Source: Chitinophagaceae bacterium
GTDB taxonomy: Bacteria > Bacteroidota > Bacteroidia > Chitinophagales > Chitinophagaceae
Direction of reading: 5' to 3'
DNA: 64,000 nt
NCBI GenBank assembly: GCA_016787085.1
Contig: JAEUVJ010000023.1
Location: 1 to 64,000 of the forward strand
Of this stretch, positions 24,998-33,954 are shown piece after piece; position 1 is the stretch's first letter, and every line of letters begins with the position of its first letter. Under the pieces are notes generated by a model. That model made no database searches. It saw only the letters and a program-made list of their open reading frames with translations, and was not told the DNA's origin. A program made the translations under genes and the position numbers.

Positions 24998-26071
24998 CTA
25001 TAGTTTTTCGTATAAACCCCTGAGCTTGTCTCTTGTCATGATCTTTTCCCAGTCTTTTCCCAGTGCATTTTCCCAAAGCGGCTTCATACTTAAGGAAACA
25101 TTGATCATGGTGTCAAACTGTTCATCGGTGAGGCCTTTGCAAATACCCTTTGGGATGTCTATTTTATTTTTCTCTACCATGTATTTAAATTCCTTTACCC
25201 CGGCAGGATAGTATTCTCCCAGATGGTTCATCACAATACAGTTGCCGACACCATGTTTGGTGCCCAGCAGGTAACTTAATCCATAGCTTACCGCATGTGC
25301 CACACCTACCTGGCTATAGGCAATGCTCATACCACCGGCATAAGAGGCCATCATTAACTGGTCATCACATTCATCATCCCATTTATCTTTTTTTACAAAT
25401 ACGTTGCGGCATAGCTCCAGGGCTTTTTCACCGTATGATCTGCTGAACTCATTGAGATAAGTTCCCTCCAGGCTTTCTATGCAATGTATATAGCAATCCA
25501 TACCAGTATAGAAACGCTGGTTGGCAGGAGCGTTCGCTGTCAGTTCGGGATCGAGAACGATCTGGTTGAAGGGCGTAAAATCGGAATTCATTCCCAGTTT
25601 CTTTGTTGGCCCGGTCAATACTGTCGTCCGGGATACTTCCGCCCCGGTACCACTCAGGGTGGGGATACCTGCTTTGTAAACGCCGGGTTGTTTCACCAGG
25701 TCCCAGCCCTGGTAGTCGGCAGAAGAACCGGGATTGTTCATCATGAGCGAAACCGCTTTGGCCAGGTCCATGGTGCTGCCACCACCAATTCCGATGATGC
25801 CGCTTACGGTACCAAATTCATTCCGGAGTTGTCCTGCCAGCGAATCCACGTAGGTGGTCTTGGGTTCATACGTGACATCGGCAAAAAGGATCTTGTCATT
25901 TCCCCGCAACGGGATACGGTCAGCCAATGGTTTGTTCTCAAAAAAATGGTCCAACAGAAAGACCATCGGTTTACCGCTTTTGCGATGCGGAGCGATGATC
26001 TCGTCTAATTGATTAAAACATCCCCTTCCATACACCACATAATCCACCATCTTAAAATTCCTGAACTTCAT
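24998..26071 (-). CDS. kdnB: Kdo 8-oxidase KdnB (iron-containing alcohol dehydrogenase family)
   Basis: 357 residues starting MKFRNFKMVDYVVYGRG. Group III metal-dependent alcohol dehydrogenase: nucleotide-binding GGGSTMD at 96-102, metal ligands D192, H196, H259 and H273 (MDCYIHCIES, VAHAVSYG, GTKHGVGN). KdnB oxidises the C8 hydroxyl of Kdo to the aldehyde, which KdnA then aminates. The full-length frame and adjacent kdnA strongly support this over other alcohol dehydrogenases. It is followed by kdnA and preceded by the GH32 gene 75 bases away on the same strand. Confidence 0.87.
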   Translation of the reverse strand: MKFRNFKMVDYVVYGRGCFNQLDEIIAPHRKSGKPMVFLLDHFFENKPLADRIPLRGNDKILFADVTYEPKTTYVDSLAGQLRNEFGTVSGIIGIGGGSTMDLAKAVSLMMNNPGSSADYQGWDLVKQPGVYKAGIPTLSGTGAEVSRTTVLTGPTKKLGMNSDFTPFNQIVLDPELTANAPANQRFYTGMDCYIHCIESLEGTYLNEFSRSYGEKALELCRNVFVKKDKWDDECDDQLMMASYAGGMSIAYSQVGVAHAVSYGLSYLLGTKHGVGNCIVMNHLGEYYPAGVKEFKYMVEKNKIDIPKGICKGLTDEQFDTMINVSLSMKPLWENALGKDWEKIMTRDKLRGLYEKL

Positions 26072-26146
26072 GCATCATCATTTGAGCGGCAAAGATACTA
26101 TAATCAAAATACCGGGCAGAAAACCCGATACAGGAAGATGCCGTGG

Positions 26147-27643
26147 TTACCAGATACTTTTCATTTTCCACACACGGAGTGAAACAATCCCGGAGCTTCC
26201 TTTATGGCTGAAGATTTCGATCCCATTGTCTTTTTCATCCGGGAAGAGCTGGGCCGTCAATACGGCTTCTCCGTTATTGGCAAATACTTCCACGATGCTT
26301 TGATCGAATAAAACAGAAAGAGTAAGCGTTTTGTTGTTCAAAGGAACAGCCGTTTCATACCGGGTTAATTTTTCAAAATTAGCATGGAATGAACGATGGG
26401 CTGTTTTACTCCTGTCAATATATAGTGTTTGTGTAACGGTGTTATATCCGATCTCGATCTCATGGCCATTTCCTGCAGCCAACCGGACGCCACAGTTGGC
26501 GCCATCCGACGGCTGAATGGTTATATTCAGTTCGCATTGCCGTGTACTTACCGGCAGTCTTTTGACGCCGCTGATAGTCTGTCCTTTTAATTGCACCAGT
26601 TGTTTTTCCCGTAATGATCGTATGGCCTCAACCGGCTGTTGCAGCAGGACCCATTCAGTATTTATCTTTTTTACAGATAATTTTCTCGGCAGCGACATAG
26701 CGCTTTTCCATGGAGAAGTAGGAATATCATTTGCATAGTTCCAGTTGTTCACCCATCCGATACTCGTTACCGGTGAACGGACCGGAAGATTTTTGTATGT
26801 AATGGCCGCATAATAATCTGGGCCGTAGTCGGGCCGGAATATCTTGTCGGTGGCCTTACCTGTTTTAAAAGCGGCGCCGTCAAATTCTCCCACAAAATAT
26901 TGCATATAGGGAGCGGGGGAATGCATCAGCACCCATTTGGTTTTTCTGGGCTCACCTTCTACAGGAACTTCAAACAGGTCAGGACATTCCCATACACCGT
27001 TTACATCGCCGGCAGGACCAAAATCGCTCAGCGGCTGCCATTGTATAAGGTTGGCTGAACTATAGAAACGAACTTTTTTATCTGTTGCCAGCACTACGCA
27101 CATTACCCACTTTTTTTGAGGCTCGTACCAGAACACCTGCGGGTCACGGAATTCTTTTGAACCAATATCAAGTATGGGATTCCTGTTATATTTTATCCAT
27201 GTTCTTCCGTCATCCAGACTATAGGCAAGATGTTGTGTCTGGCTTACATTCTCAATATGTGCTGTATAGATCGCTACTAACGGCGTAATGCCGGGTGTTT
27301 TTGCAAAGCCGGAAGTATTATGTATATCCGATACACAGGTGCCGGAAAAGATCATGGTATCTTTTTCTTCGGGAATAGCAACGGGTAAATGCTGCCAGTG
27401 AACAAGGTCTTTGCTGACTGCATGCCCCCAGCTCATGTGGCCCCAGCGGTTGCCCATAGGGTTGAACTGGTAGAACAAATGGTATTCGCCTTTGTGATAG
27501 ACCAATCCGTTAGGATCATTCATCCAATGAATAGCCGGGGTAAAATGGAACTGCGGACGGTATTTTTCTTTATAAAAAACAAGGTCCTGTGCAAAAGACG
27601 CCAATGAAAACCATGACAGGTATAAAAAAAGAAAAACTCTCAT
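26147..27643 (-). CDS. GH32 fructan/sucrose hydrolase (levanase-type), secreted
   Basis: 498 residues with a signal peptide (FLFLYLSWFSLASFAQ). Five-bladed propeller of glycoside hydrolase family 32: nucleophile D43 in WMNDPNG, transition-state stabiliser D167 in EFRDPQ, acid/base E219 in VWECPDLF, followed by the family's C-terminal beta-sandwich (from about residue 370, with VEVFANNGEAVLT). It would release fructose from levan, inulin or sucrose in the periplasm or outside. The sugar porter gene lies 27 bases upstream on the same strand, so hydrolysis and uptake are probably co-expressed. No SusC/SusD genes are nearby, unlike typical fructan loci of Bacteroidota. Confidence 0.94.
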   Translation of the reverse strand: MRVFLFLYLSWFSLASFAQDLVFYKEKYRPQFHFTPAIHWMNDPNGLVYHKGEYHLFYQFNPMGNRWGHMSWGHAVSKDLVHWQHLPVAIPEEKDTMIFSGTCVSDIHNTSGFAKTPGITPLVAIYTAHIENVSQTQHLAYSLDDGRTWIKYNRNPILDIGSKEFRDPQVFWYEPQKKWVMCVVLATDKKVRFYSSANLIQWQPLSDFGPAGDVNGVWECPDLFEVPVEGEPRKTKWVLMHSPAPYMQYFVGEFDGAAFKTGKATDKIFRPDYGPDYYAAITYKNLPVRSPVTSIGWVNNWNYANDIPTSPWKSAMSLPRKLSVKKINTEWVLLQQPVEAIRSLREKQLVQLKGQTISGVKRLPVSTRQCELNITIQPSDGANCGVRLAAGNGHEIEIGYNTVTQTLYIDRSKTAHRSFHANFEKLTRYETAVPLNNKTLTLSVLFDQSIVEVFANNGEAVLTAQLFPDEKDNGIEIFSHKGSSGIVSLRVWKMKSIW

Positions 27644-27670
27644 AGAAGTTTTTTTAGTCAGCGGGACCCG

Positions 27671-29020
27671 CTACCCGATCAGCTTTTTCTCTAATTCTTC
27701 CAGTGACTTGCCTTTTGTTTCCGGCATTTTTGTAACAGCCCAGACCAGCTGCAAAACCATCATGAACGCAAAAAAGGCAAAAATGGGCCATGGATTTTCT
27801 TTAAAGATGCCATTCTTCTGATCTAAAAACACCGGCGTGAGCAAGGTGATGACCGCTGCAAAGACCCAATGGGTGCTGGCGCCGAATGATTGCCCGATAG
27901 CCCGCACTTTATTGGGAAATATTTCTGCAATAAATACCCAGATCACCGCTCCCTGCCCGATGGCATGTGAGGCGATGAACAACAGCAGGAAGGTCATCAG
28001 GAAGGGAGCACCGGCAGAACTATAGAAAGCAAATGCTACCATACCTAAGCTGATGATGTACCCCATCGAACCAATGATCATCAGTGTCCTTCTTCCGATA
28101 CGGTCAATCAGGTACAGGCCAACAAAAGTGAATATTAAATTGGTGCCGCCGATAGCGATCGAGTTGGCCAGCGACGCCGCGGAACCAAGCCCGATCTTTG
28201 ATAGTATCTCAGGGGCGTAGTATAAAATGAAATTGATACCGGACAGCTGATTAAAGAAGGCCACTAAAAAAGCCAGCCATAAAACCCTTTTGTATTTGCT
28301 GCTGAAGATGTTTTCATTGTTCCCGTTATTCTCTATAGAAGCATTGGCCGCAATAATGTTACTGATCTCTTCTTCCGGTTTTTCCACCCCGATCCGGACA
28401 AGGGCATTTTTTGCACCGGTCAGATCATTCTTTACTGATATCAGCCATCGCGGGCTCTCGGGTACACCGATCACCATGATTGTATAAATAAGCGAAGGCA
28501 CACCCAGCACACCCAGCATCCAGCGCCAGTCATTGGCGCCACCTACCCCCTGTAGCAGGTAGTTAGAAACAAAGGCTACCAGTATCCCGAATACAATATT
28601 GAATTGATACATTGCCGTCAGCCTTCCCCTCGTGGCAGGAGTGGATATTTCTGAGATATAGGTAGGTGCCACTACAGAAGAAACGCCAATACCCAGGCCA
28701 CCAACAAAACGAAAAAAAGAAAAGGTATACGGATCGGGAGCAAGTGCAGTACCGGCAGCAGACGCAGCAAACAGAACGCCGATCCAGAATAGTGTTTTCT
28801 TGCGGCCAAATCGTTCAGCAGGAATACCGCCTGCCAGGGCGCCGGCAACAGTACCCCAAAGCGCCATTGACATGATAAATATTCCGTGAAACAAAGGAGA
28901 GGTGTCCCATAATTTTTTAATCGGTTCGTTGGCGCCGGAGATCACTACTGTATCAAAACCAAAAATAAAACCAGCTAATGCCGCTACTATGGAATATTGC
29001 AGCAGTTTGGTGTTGTTCAT
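27671..29020 (-). CDS. MFS sugar porter
   Basis: 449 residues from ATG 29020 (MNNTKLLQYS); the open frame extends 20 codons further but the shorter start matches the family. Twelve membrane helices with sugar-porter motifs: FGFDTVVISGA in helix 1, RFGRKK after helix 2, PESPRWL at the end of the first half (about residue 187), DRIGRRTLMIIG in the second half and the PETKG tail. It imports a hexose by proton symport. Its pairing with GH32 suggests fructose, but the substrate is inferred. Confidence 0.94.
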   Translation of the reverse strand: MNNTKLLQYSIVAALAGFIFGFDTVVISGANEPIKKLWDTSPLFHGIFIMSMALWGTVAGALAGGIPAERFGRKKTLFWIGVLFAASAAGTALAPDPYTFSFFRFVGGLGIGVSSVVAPTYISEISTPATRGRLTAMYQFNIVFGILVAFVSNYLLQGVGGANDWRWMLGVLGVPSLIYTIMVIGVPESPRWLISVKNDLTGAKNALVRIGVEKPEEEISNIIAANASIENNGNNENIFSSKYKRVLWLAFLVAFFNQLSGINFILYYAPEILSKIGLGSAASLANSIAIGGTNLIFTFVGLYLIDRIGRRTLMIIGSMGYIISLGMVAFAFYSSAGAPFLMTFLLLFIASHAIGQGAVIWVFIAEIFPNKVRAIGQSFGASTHWVFAAVITLLTPVFLDQKNGIFKENPWPIFAFFAFMMVLQLVWAVTKMPETKGKSLEELEKKLIG

Positions 29021-29164
29021 GACAAGGATCGTTTGAATGAAAGGTACAAAAGCAGAACATAATATAAGCCCGCAAAACAAGTTCGCATTATTTCCTCTTC
29101 ATTCAAATAGCCATATACCTGCAAACGGTTGATGTTGGGAAAAAACCGGGGTAGTCGTTCCTGG

Positions 29165-29881
29165 CTACAGCAGTTTACCTGCCCTTTCCAGGTCTTCCGG
29201 GGTATCAATTTCAATTCCCATATAATCCACGACGATCATACGAAGCGGCACCCCGTTTTCAAGATAGCGGAGACATTCCACTTTTTCAGCCGCTTCGAGC
29301 GGCGTTACCGGCCATTTGGTAAAATCAAGCAATGTCTTTTTGCGAAAAGCATATACCCCGATATGTTCATAGTATGTGATGAGAGCATTCTTATCTCTCG
29401 GGTAGGGAATAACAGAACGGCTGAAGAAAAGGGAGTTCATGTTCTTATCAACGGCCACTTTTACAAAGTTGGGATCTTCTATTTCAGATTGTTTGGTCAG
29501 GGCCTGCATCATCGAAGCGACCTGTACAGAAGGGTCATCAAACTGTTTCAATAGTTTTTCCAGCGGTTCTCTTTTTACAAAAGGCGTATCACCCTGCACA
29601 TTCACAATAATGTCTGCCTTCATTCCTTCTGCTGCTTCGGCAATACGATCACTGCCGCTTTCGTGTTCTTTTTTACTCATGACGGCTTTGCCGCCGCATG
29701 ATGTGATCTCTTTATAAATAATGTCACTGTCTGTTACAACGACCACTTCATCAAACAAGCCGGTAGCGACTGTAGCGTCATAGGTTTGATGTATTACGGT
29801 CTTACTGCCCAGCATTTGCATCAGCTTGGCCGGAAAACGGGTGGCTGCATAACGGGCCGGTATCATGGCTATCTGTATCAT
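29165..29881 (-). CDS. kdsB: 3-deoxy-manno-octulosonate cytidylyltransferase KdsB
   Basis: 238 residues from ATG 29881 (MIQIAMIPARYAATRFPAK). The CMP-Kdo synthetase signatures are PARYAATRFPAKLM at the N-terminus, DSDIIYKEI, NVQGDTPFV and the C-terminal GIEIDTPEDLERA. It activates Kdo with CTP before transfer to lipid A. Because kdnA and kdnB are on the same strand within 6 kb, the enzyme may accept Kdo8N instead of, or as well as, Kdo, as is known for the Shewanella enzyme. It is 41 bases downstream of the sterol-desaturase-like gene. Confidence 0.93.
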   Translation of the reverse strand: MIQIAMIPARYAATRFPAKLMQMLGSKTVIHQTYDATVATGLFDEVVVVTDSDIIYKEITSCGGKAVMSKKEHESGSDRIAEAAEGMKADIIVNVQGDTPFVKREPLEKLLKQFDDPSVQVASMMQALTKQSEIEDPNFVKVAVDKNMNSLFFSRSVIPYPRDKNALITYYEHIGVYAFRKKTLLDFTKWPVTPLEAAEKVECLRYLENGVPLRMIVVDYMGIEIDTPEDLERAGKLL

Positions 29882-29922
29882 GCCAGCAAAACTACAGGTT
29901 AGGGCAATCAAAATACGAGGGG

Positions 29923-30750
29923 TTACTCCAATTTCTGAAAGGGCTTTTTCATTAATGCCACGAAGTCTTCGTCTTTTTCGTTGGGATAGTAACGGTCAAG
30001 ACCATAACGGATGTCTTTGGGCTCAAGCTTCATGAATGTTCCCAGCAACCGGTCCCAGATGGAGAATACCGCACCATAATTACTGTCGGTGTAAGGTTGT
30101 TTCCAGTGGTGGTGCACCTTGTGCATATTAGGAGAGACCAGTATAAAGCTTAAAACTTTATCAACCTTTGAAGGTAAACCGATATTGGCGTGTGTAAAGG
30201 CGGTGGCAATGACCACCAGTGTCTGGTAGATCATTACACTATACATGGGTGCGCCGGAAACAAAGATCAGCAGCAGGAAGAAGATGCCCCGCAGCAAACT
30301 ATCACCAGGATGATGACGCAGGCCTGTGGTCACATCCACATTGTTATCGCTGTGATGAATCAGGTGAAAACGCCAGAGAAAACGGTTCTTATGCATAACG
30401 AGATGCACCAGCCAGCTGCTGAAATCCAGCGCCAGCACCCCGATGATAACAGCGCCCAATACATTGGCGCCGGTCCAGTAGATGATCCCGAATTGATTAT
30501 GCAGGCACCAGTCTGATAGTTTAATAATGACGACAGCGATACCAGTATGAAGAATAAGGTGTATGACCGTAAAAATGAAATTCACACCGGCATGATGCAG
30601 CTTATTCTTTTTGTAGTGCATTGGCAACAGCGGTATGGCTCCTTCAATGATCCAGAAGATCAGTAACCCGCCGACCAGGAAAGCCATTCGCTCCAGTGGC
30701 CGTTGTTCAAGAGTGGAAAAATGATCAATGATGCGATCCCACATAGACAA
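29923..30750 (-). CDS. Fatty acid hydroxylase/sterol desaturase superfamily membrane protein
   Basis: 275 residues, about four membrane helices. The diiron histidine boxes are present: HLVMH and FHLIHHSD near residues 115-137, LRHHPGD near 143 and a C-terminal HKVHHHW near 216, followed by SNYGAVFSIWDRLLGTF. The superfamily hydroxylates or desaturates lipids, sterols or carotenoids; the substrate here cannot be read from sequence. Its position just upstream of kdsB might hint at a lipid A or membrane lipid modification, but this is inference. Confidence 0.88.
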   Translation of the reverse strand: MSMWDRIIDHFSTLEQRPLERMAFLVGGLLIFWIIEGAIPLLPMHYKKNKLHHAGVNFIFTVIHLILHTGIAVVIIKLSDWCLHNQFGIIYWTGANVLGAVIIGVLALDFSSWLVHLVMHKNRFLWRFHLIHHSDNNVDVTTGLRHHPGDSLLRGIFFLLLIFVSGAPMYSVMIYQTLVVIATAFTHANIGLPSKVDKVLSFILVSPNMHKVHHHWKQPYTDSNYGAVFSIWDRLLGTFMKLEPKDIRYGLDRYYPNEKDEDFVALMKKPFQKLE

Positions 30751-30789
30751 GCAAATTATCCGGAAAAGTTACGAAGAAAAAAATTCCGG

Positions 30790-31215
30790 CTAATCCTGAG
30801 TGGTGTCGGTTTCCTTCTGTACCGCTTCGGCAGATTCTTGCCCGCAATCAAAACAGTGATATACCTTATCAACGGCCAGGGCATAGTTGCTGAAGAAAAA
30901 AGTGGAGATGGCGCTTAGCCAGTTAAGAGGTTTACGGGGAGTACTCACCAGTTCAATATTGGATGACCCGCATTTGGAACAGACAAAATTGGCTTTATAG
31001 TCTTTTTGAAGCTGGTCGAGGAGCTCCCATGCTTTTTTCGCTTTATCTTCTTCCACCATTAGTTTAATACCACCCACCGCATTGGTCAGGATGGGATCAA
31101 TGGTTACAATGTTTTCGTCTTTCAGCCAGCAATCAATACCTTCTTCCTGTAGCCGGCCCATGGCGATATGAGCCGGAACATAATTGTCATACACCCAAAT
31201 GGGAACATAGTTCAT
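30790..31215 (-). CDS. DUF2007 domain protein with C-terminal zinc ribbon
   Basis: 141 residues. Residues 1-72 form a DUF2007-type signal-transducer domain (PAHIAMGRLQEEGIDCWLKDE, then GGIKLMVEEDKAKKAWELL). This is followed by a treble-clef or ribbon with CSKCG at about 80-84 and CFDCG at about 124-128. A hydrophobic stretch (LSAISTFFFSNYALAV) separates the two Cys pairs. Probably cytoplasmic or membrane associated; the function of this domain pairing is unknown. A terminator upstream (31225-31254) separates it from dnaN. Confidence 0.82.
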   Translation of the reverse strand: MNYVPIWVYDNYVPAHIAMGRLQEEGIDCWLKDENIVTIDPILTNAVGGIKLMVEEDKAKKAWELLDQLQKDYKANFVCSKCGSSNIELVSTPRKPLNWLSAISTFFFSNYALAVDKVYHCFDCGQESAEAVQKETDTTQD

Positions 31216-31224
31216 AAGTGTAAA

Positions 31225-31254
31225 ATAAAAAATCTCTCCTTATTCAGAGAGATT
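31225..31254 (-). terminator. Rho-independent terminator after dnaN
   Basis: On the minus strand AATCTCTC pairs with GAGAGATT across 8 bases and is followed by a T-run TTTTTTATTTTA, directly before the DUF2007 start. It lies 43 bases past the dnaN stop codon. Confidence 0.85.
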
Positions 31255-31278
31255 AATAATGTAATACGACAGGAAGCA

Positions 31279-31290
31279 CCCCTTTAGGGG
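31279..31290. repeat. Short GC-rich palindrome after dnaN
   Basis: CCCCTTTAGGGG followed by CCGGGG. It resembles the C-tract/G-tract palindrome at 1176-1207 and is probably a degenerate copy of the same dispersed element. Confidence 0.4.
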
Positions 31291-31296
31291 CCGGGG

Positions 31297-32412
31297 TTAC
31301 TGGTTCAGCATCAGCGGCATCACCAGCATCAGCAGTTCTTCGCTGTCTTCCTGTTCGGATGGTTTGATCAAACCCGCTTTGGTTGGCGTGGACAATTCAA
31401 GGTTCACCTCATCACTGTCTGTGGCATTCAGCATTTCGATCAGGAACCGTGCATTGAAGGCGATCACGATATCCTCGCCATTGTACTGGCATTTCATTCT
31501 TTCATTTCCTTCAAAACTGAAATCCACATCCTGTGCGGCTAATTGCAATTCGCTTCCGCTAATGCTCAGCGCTACCTGGTTGGTGCTTTTGTTGCTGAAT
31601 ACACTTACGCGGCGTAATGCACCCTGGAAGTCAGCTTTATTGACCGTGAGCCTGTAGGGATTATCAGAAGGGATGACCACTTTATAATCCGGGAAACGGG
31701 CATCTATCAGGCGGCAGCTCATTTGCGTAGTACCGTGCTTTACAAAAAGATGGTTGCTGTTATAGCTCAGTGTGATCTCGTCGTCATTGGCAGGAATCGC
31801 CGCTTTTAATAAGTTCAGCGGCTTGCGGGGAACGATGAAATTCTCACCTTTCGGGGCAGCCACATCTTTCCTTTTATATCTCACCAGGCGATGTGCATCT
31901 GTAGCCACGAACTGAACGCCTTTTTTGTCCAGTTCAAAGAACACACCCGTCATGGCGGGGCGCAGATCATCATTGCTGGTGGCAAAGATGGTCTTATTGA
32001 TGGCAGTGATCAGGGCGGATGCCGTCATTTTAAAAGAAGAAGTATCATCGGCCGCAGGCTCTTTCGGGAAGTTGTCGGGGTTTTCTCCCATCACTTTATA
32101 CTTACCGTTGTCACTGGTGATCTCCACGCCGAAATTCTTGTCAATAGTGAAAGTAAGCGGCTGGTCAGGAATATTCTTCAATGAATCTATCAGGATCTTG
32201 GCCGGGATACACACTTTCCCGCTGTCTTTGGCTTCGATCTCCAGTTGTACCCGCATCACCGTTTCCAGGTCGGTGGCTACCACGGTCAGCTTGTTCTTTT
32301 CTACTTCAAACAGAAAGTCTTCGAGGATCGGCAGTACGGTATTGGCATTGATCACACCGGAGATGTGCTGCAATTGTTTCAATAAAGACGAAGAGGATAC
32401 AATAAACTTCAT
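31297..32412 (-). CDS. dnaN: DNA polymerase III beta subunit (sliding clamp)
   Basis: 371 residues from ATG 32412 (MKFIVSSSSLLKQLQHIS); an upstream in-frame ATG at 32460 is inside the promoter and is rejected. Three tandem clamp domains. Typical motifs are SGVINANTVLPILEDFLFE near the N-terminus, FVATDAHRLVRYKR near residue 165 and the C-terminal LLMLVMPLMLNQ. It forms the dimeric ring that tethers DNA polymerase III and binds repair factors. dnaA is not adjacent. Confidence 0.97.
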   Translation of the reverse strand: MKFIVSSSSLLKQLQHISGVINANTVLPILEDFLFEVEKNKLTVVATDLETVMRVQLEIEAKDSGKVCIPAKILIDSLKNIPDQPLTFTIDKNFGVEITSDNGKYKVMGENPDNFPKEPAADDTSSFKMTASALITAINKTIFATSNDDLRPAMTGVFFELDKKGVQFVATDAHRLVRYKRKDVAAPKGENFIVPRKPLNLLKAAIPANDDEITLSYNSNHLFVKHGTTQMSCRLIDARFPDYKVVIPSDNPYRLTVNKADFQGALRRVSVFSNKSTNQVALSISGSELQLAAQDVDFSFEGNERMKCQYNGEDIVIAFNARFLIEMLNATDSDEVNLELSTPTKAGLIKPSEQEDSEELLMLVMPLMLNQ

Positions 32413-32430
32413 AGTGCAAATTGAGTGGGG

Positions 32431-32460
32431 CGAAACTACTGATTTTTGCATTACAGCCAA
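32431..32460 (-). promoter_or_regulatory. Putative dnaN promoter
   Basis: On the minus strand TTG (32458-32460) is followed after 19 bases by TAGTTTCG (32431-32438), one mismatch from TAnnTTTG. The ATG is 19 bases further on. The spacing fits Bacteroidota promoters. Confidence 0.5.
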
Positions 32461-32629
32461 TACTTTAGAACAACCGGTGGATTACTTCCGGAGACGGTTA
32501 CCCGTTGCCGGTTGACAGGGTGCTGGTTCCGCAGTTAGATGTCCTTGAATGGGTTTGAATCTCCTTCATTCTTTGCGTCTTGTGCCTTGTGCCTTCTTTT
32601 GTATCTTGCCCGTTCTCAAAAGAAGATGC

Positions 32630-33943
32630 ATGCTGGATAAACTATTTGGCTGGGGAAAGAAAAAGCCGGAACCCGAACCTTTGATCTTGTTTGGCCGCTA
32701 TTCAGATAACAATAAACCGGTGGCCAAAGTGAACCGCTGGACGGAAGCGGATAATTTATTCAAGGAAAAGAAATATCCGGAAAGCCTGGATGCTTTTTTT
32801 GAATACCTGCGGGATGACTCAGTTAACAATGTGGTCTATGAACGAAACGGCGCTGAAGGCCGCTTTGAGTTTTACCAGGGCTCCAAGATCGTAAGGGGAC
32901 GTTTTGATAAAGAGCAGGTCATTGCAGAAGTGACGCTGGCCCGTATGCCACAGCCGAGTGTACCGGTAATGCGCCGGTTGCTGGAAATGAATTTCAGTTT
33001 ATACTACAGCCGTTTCGCACTCGATACCGACCGCTTATGCATGCGTTTTGACAGCGACATGGAAGCAGCTACTCCAAGCAAACTGTATTACGGCCTGAAA
33101 GAACTTTCTACAAAGGGGGATAAACAGGACGACCTGCTGGTGCAGGATTTTGCCATTCTCGAAAAAGCTGATACAGAACATATCACTGAAGTGCCACTAC
33201 AGGAAAAAGAAATAAAGTACGAATACCTGCAAAAATGGATCAAACAGACACTGGATACCATCGCAGGGCTGGATGCTGATAAGTTCTCCGGCGGGATCTC
33301 TTATATGCTGTTGACACTTGGGTACCGGATTGATTACCTGGTCTGCCCCGAAGGAAAGCTGTTGAATGAATTGGAAAAGATAGCAGGGATCTATTTTAAA
33401 AAAGACGAACGTCCCGTGGTGGAAAAGAACCGCGACATGATCGAGGAGTTCAAAAAGATACAGGCCAGGCCCAAAGAAGAGGTCTTTTCTTATCTGTTCC
33501 GGTCCATATACACGTTCTCCATAGTAGCGCCGCAGAATCATAAGGCCGTTGCTGATTCTATTCATGGCGCCAACCAGAGTATGATCTGGTACCGTGACAA
33601 CAACTATCATTTTGTGGCATCCCAGGTAACCGAGTATGGTATTTCGTATTGCCAGTATTCTTACAGTCTGCCAAGGATCATTTCCGAGCTTTTTTTGTTG
33701 TACATGCAGGTCAATTACAGCGATTATTTCAAGGCCCTCGGCTTCAAAGAAAGATACGCAGATACGGAAAAGAACACATTTAATACCAGTGCTATCATAG
33801 AAAAGATAAAAGAGATACAGGACAGGTGGAAAGGAAAGTACCCGAATGCAGACTTTAAAATACAGAACCTGCGTTTTGATAACCTCGTGAATTTCGACCA
33901 GACATTTACAACAGAAATAGAGTTTCTGAATATGGAAGTTTAA
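32630..33943 (+). CDS. YbjN/chaperone-like hypothetical protein
   Basis: 438 residues from ATG 32630 (MLDKLFGWGKKKPEPEP). The upstream ATG at 32626 is in another frame and stops at once; the longer frame to 32549 includes unlikely codons. No signal peptide. After a basic tether and a helical segment (WTEADNLFKEKKYPESLDAFFEYL) come two alpha/beta units (about 65-170 and 300-400). Their order of strands and helices, for example RRLLEMNFSLYYSRFALDTDRLCMRF, resembles YbjN / type III chaperone-like folds. It is 11 bases upstream of a protease whose C-terminal domain resembles the same fold, so the two are surely co-transcribed. Function unknown. Confidence 0.7.
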   Translation: MLDKLFGWGKKKPEPEPLILFGRYSDNNKPVAKVNRWTEADNLFKEKKYPESLDAFFEYLRDDSVNNVVYERNGAEGRFEFYQGSKIVRGRFDKEQVIAEVTLARMPQPSVPVMRRLLEMNFSLYYSRFALDTDRLCMRFDSDMEAATPSKLYYGLKELSTKGDKQDDLLVQDFAILEKADTEHITEVPLQEKEIKYEYLQKWIKQTLDTIAGLDADKFSGGISYMLLTLGYRIDYLVCPEGKLLNELEKIAGIYFKKDERPVVEKNRDMIEEFKKIQARPKEEVFSYLFRSIYTFSIVAPQNHKAVADSIHGANQSMIWYRDNNYHFVASQVTEYGISYCQYSYSLPRIISELFLLYMQVNYSDYFKALGFKERYADTEKNTFNTSAIIEKIKEIQDRWKGKYPNADFKIQNLRFDNLVNFDQTFTTEIEFLNMEV

Positions 33944-33954
33944 CCTGGATACAC

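Noticed and set aside
31297..32412. dnaN as a marker for the replication origin
   Set aside because: dnaA, recF and gyrB are absent and no DnaA-box cluster was noticed; dnaN is often far from oriC in Bacteroidota.
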